A DNA stretch of 33,188 nucleotides from Micavibrio sp. Its GTDB lineage: Bacteria > Pseudomonadota > Alphaproteobacteria > Micavibrionales > UBA9664. The notes beneath the pieces are model-generated. The model saw only the letters and a list, made by a program, of their open reading frames with translations, was not told where the DNA came from and made no database searches. The stretch lies in the NCBI GenBank assembly GCA_002710775.1, contig PALX01000024.1, positions 1 through 33,188 on the forward strand, read 5' to 3'. How positions within the stretch are numbered: position 1 is the stretch's first letter; each line of letters begins with the position of its first letter. The position numbers and the translations under genes are program-made. Positions 32,191 to 33,188 of this stretch are shown piece after piece.

Positions 32191-33188
32191 ATGACACGCT
32201 ATAACGTTAAAGAAAGCGAAGCAAAATGGCGCCAAGCATGGCTTGACCAGAAATGTTTTGAGGTAACAGAAGACCCAGCCAAAGAAAAATACTATGTGCT
32301 GGCGATGCTTCCTTACCCTTCTGGCCGCATCCATGTTGGTCATGTGCGCAATTACTCTCTTTCTGATGTTATTGCGCGCTACCGCAAAGCCAGTGGCTAT
32401 AATGTTATAAATCCTATGGGCTGGGATGCGTTCGGTCTGCCTGCTGAGAATGCAGCGCTGGAGAGAAAACGTCATCCAGCTGAATGGACCTATCATAATA
32501 TTGAGGAAATGAAAGCACAGCTTTTAGGTATGGGTCTGGCGCTAGACTGGTCGCGCGAAGTCGCAACTTGTCATCCCGGCTATTATAAACATGAACAAAA
32601 GATGTTCCTTGATTTCTATGAAAAAGGGCTAGCCTATAAAAAAGAAAGTACAGTCAACTGGGACCCTGTCGATAATTGTGTTCTTGCAAATGAACAAGTT
32701 GTTGATGGTAAGGGTTGGCGCTCCGGTGCGCCTGTTGAGCGCTGCACGCTTAGTCAGTGGTTCTTGAAGATCACAGATTACGCAGACGAGCTTTTAGATG
32801 GCCTAAAAGAACTTGAAGGCGGCTGGCCTGAAAAAGTACGCATCATGCAAGAAAACTGGATTGGTAAGTCTCAGGGCTTGCAATTCAAATGGGATGTTAA
32901 AGGCACAGATGATACAATCGAAGTCTATACGACACGCCCGGATACATTCTTCGGGTCAAGTTTTATCGCGCTTTCTGCTGATCACCCAATGGCGAAAAAA
33001 CTTGCAGGCGACAAACAAGGCTTTGATGCTTTTGTTAAAGAATGTAATGCGATGGGCACCTCTGAAACAGCCCTTGAAAAGGCTGAGAAGCTTGGCTTTG
33101 ACACAGGCTATACAGCAACGCATCCCTTACTTGGTGGCAAAGAACTTCCTATATATGTCGCAAACTTTATTCTGATGGACTATGGAAC
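32191..33188 (+). CDS. leuS: Leucyl-tRNA synthetase, N-terminal part
   Basis: 332 codons are visible before the window ends; full-length bacterial LeuS is about 860. The N-terminus has the class I signature '[17 protein letters not shown]' with the HIGH variant HVGH (48-51), then '[36 protein letters not shown]'. The zinc-region equivalent reads '[29 protein letters not shown]' with Ser in place of the second-knuckle Cys, as I recall for alphaproteobacterial LeuS. The editing domain starts near '[24 protein letters not shown]'. It attaches leucine to tRNALeu. AAGGA lies 13 nt before the ATG, a rather long spacing. Confidence 0.96.
   Translation, partial: MTRYNVKESEAKWRQAWLDQKCFEVTEDPAKEKYYVLAMLPYPSGRIHVGHVRNYSLSDVIARYRKASGYNVINPMGWDAFGLPAENAALERKRHPAEWTYHNIEEMKAQLLGMGLALDWSREVATCHPGYYKHEQKMFLDFYEKGLAYKKESTVNWDPVDNCVLANEQVVDGKGWRSGAPVERCTLSQWFLKITDYADELLDGLKELEGGWPEKVRIMQENWIGKSQGLQFKWDVKGTDDTIEVYTTRPDTFFGSSFIALSADHPMAKKLAGDKQGFDAFVKECNAMGTSETALEKAEKLGFDTGYTATHPLLGGKELPIYVANFILMDYG

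Noticed and set aside
32191-33188. LeuS as defective because zinc cysteines are missing
   Set aside because: The same region lacks them in other alphaproteobacterial LeuS as I recall; it is a lineage trait.

Overview
This 33 kb window is chromosomal DNA from a fairly AT-rich alphaproteobacterium. The evidence is gene content and order: rpsT-dnaA with mutM close by, a DUF3576 lipoprotein directly before leuS, an RNase E with a large charged insertion in its S1 domain, and dnaN-recF-gyrB following dnaA. I cannot fix the genus; a free-living or predatory low-GC lineage such as the Micavibrio relatives is a guess. All genes are compact and mostly housekeeping, and I see no transposase, integrase, phage, CRISPR array, tRNA or rRNA.

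Layout. (1) 1-4104: a cut-off FlgO-like lipoprotein on the minus strand, divergent from a three-gene plus-strand operon for System II-type cytochrome c maturation (ResB, CcsA with a large periplasmic N-terminal domain, TlpA/ResA thioredoxin). (2) 4120-8120, minus strand: rmuC-def-csp-fmt-truA, translation initiation and tRNA genes with a cold-shock protein between def and fmt. (3) 8185-12727: a pilin-like membrane-anchored protein, convergent and overlapping with rne-HAD phosphatase-engB. (4) 12975-18497, accessory-looking: a serralysin-type RTX protease, a PPP-family phosphatase, an ABC exporter, an unknown gene and arsC. (5) 18504-28146, minus strand: rpsT, dnaA, a GDPD-family phosphodiesterase, an unknown 175-residue gene, dnaN, recF, gyrB and a DMT transporter. 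(6) 28269-33188: a small exported protein, mutM, yggS, an abundant-looking porin, and on the plus strand DUF3576 and leuS, which runs off the end.

The replication genes form an interrupted initiator cluster. DnaA, the beta clamp, RecF and GyrB keep the ancestral order, but two extra genes sit between dnaA and dnaN, and strong terminator-like hairpins and separate promoters divide the cluster into several transcription units. The 485-bp gap upstream of dnaA is AT-rich and holds only one near-match to a DnaA box, so an origin there is possible but not shown.

The most interesting signals are regulatory. At least five genes (ABC exporter, arsC, the 195-residue gene, GDPD, recF) have a -10-like hexamer exactly 6 nt before the ATG, and two more (the pilin-like gene, yggS) have one 7-8 nt before it, usually with no Shine-Dalgarno sequence. 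This predicts leaderless mRNAs. At three junctions (dnaA/GDPD, dnaN/recF, porin/yggS) such a promoter directly follows the upstream gene's hairpin terminator. Other signals are a palindrome straddling the predicted start of transcription of the 175-residue gene, a 14-bp palindrome at the dnaN promoter, hairpins over the fmt start and in the gyrB leader, and a seven-codon upstream ORF that spans the porin ribosome-binding site.
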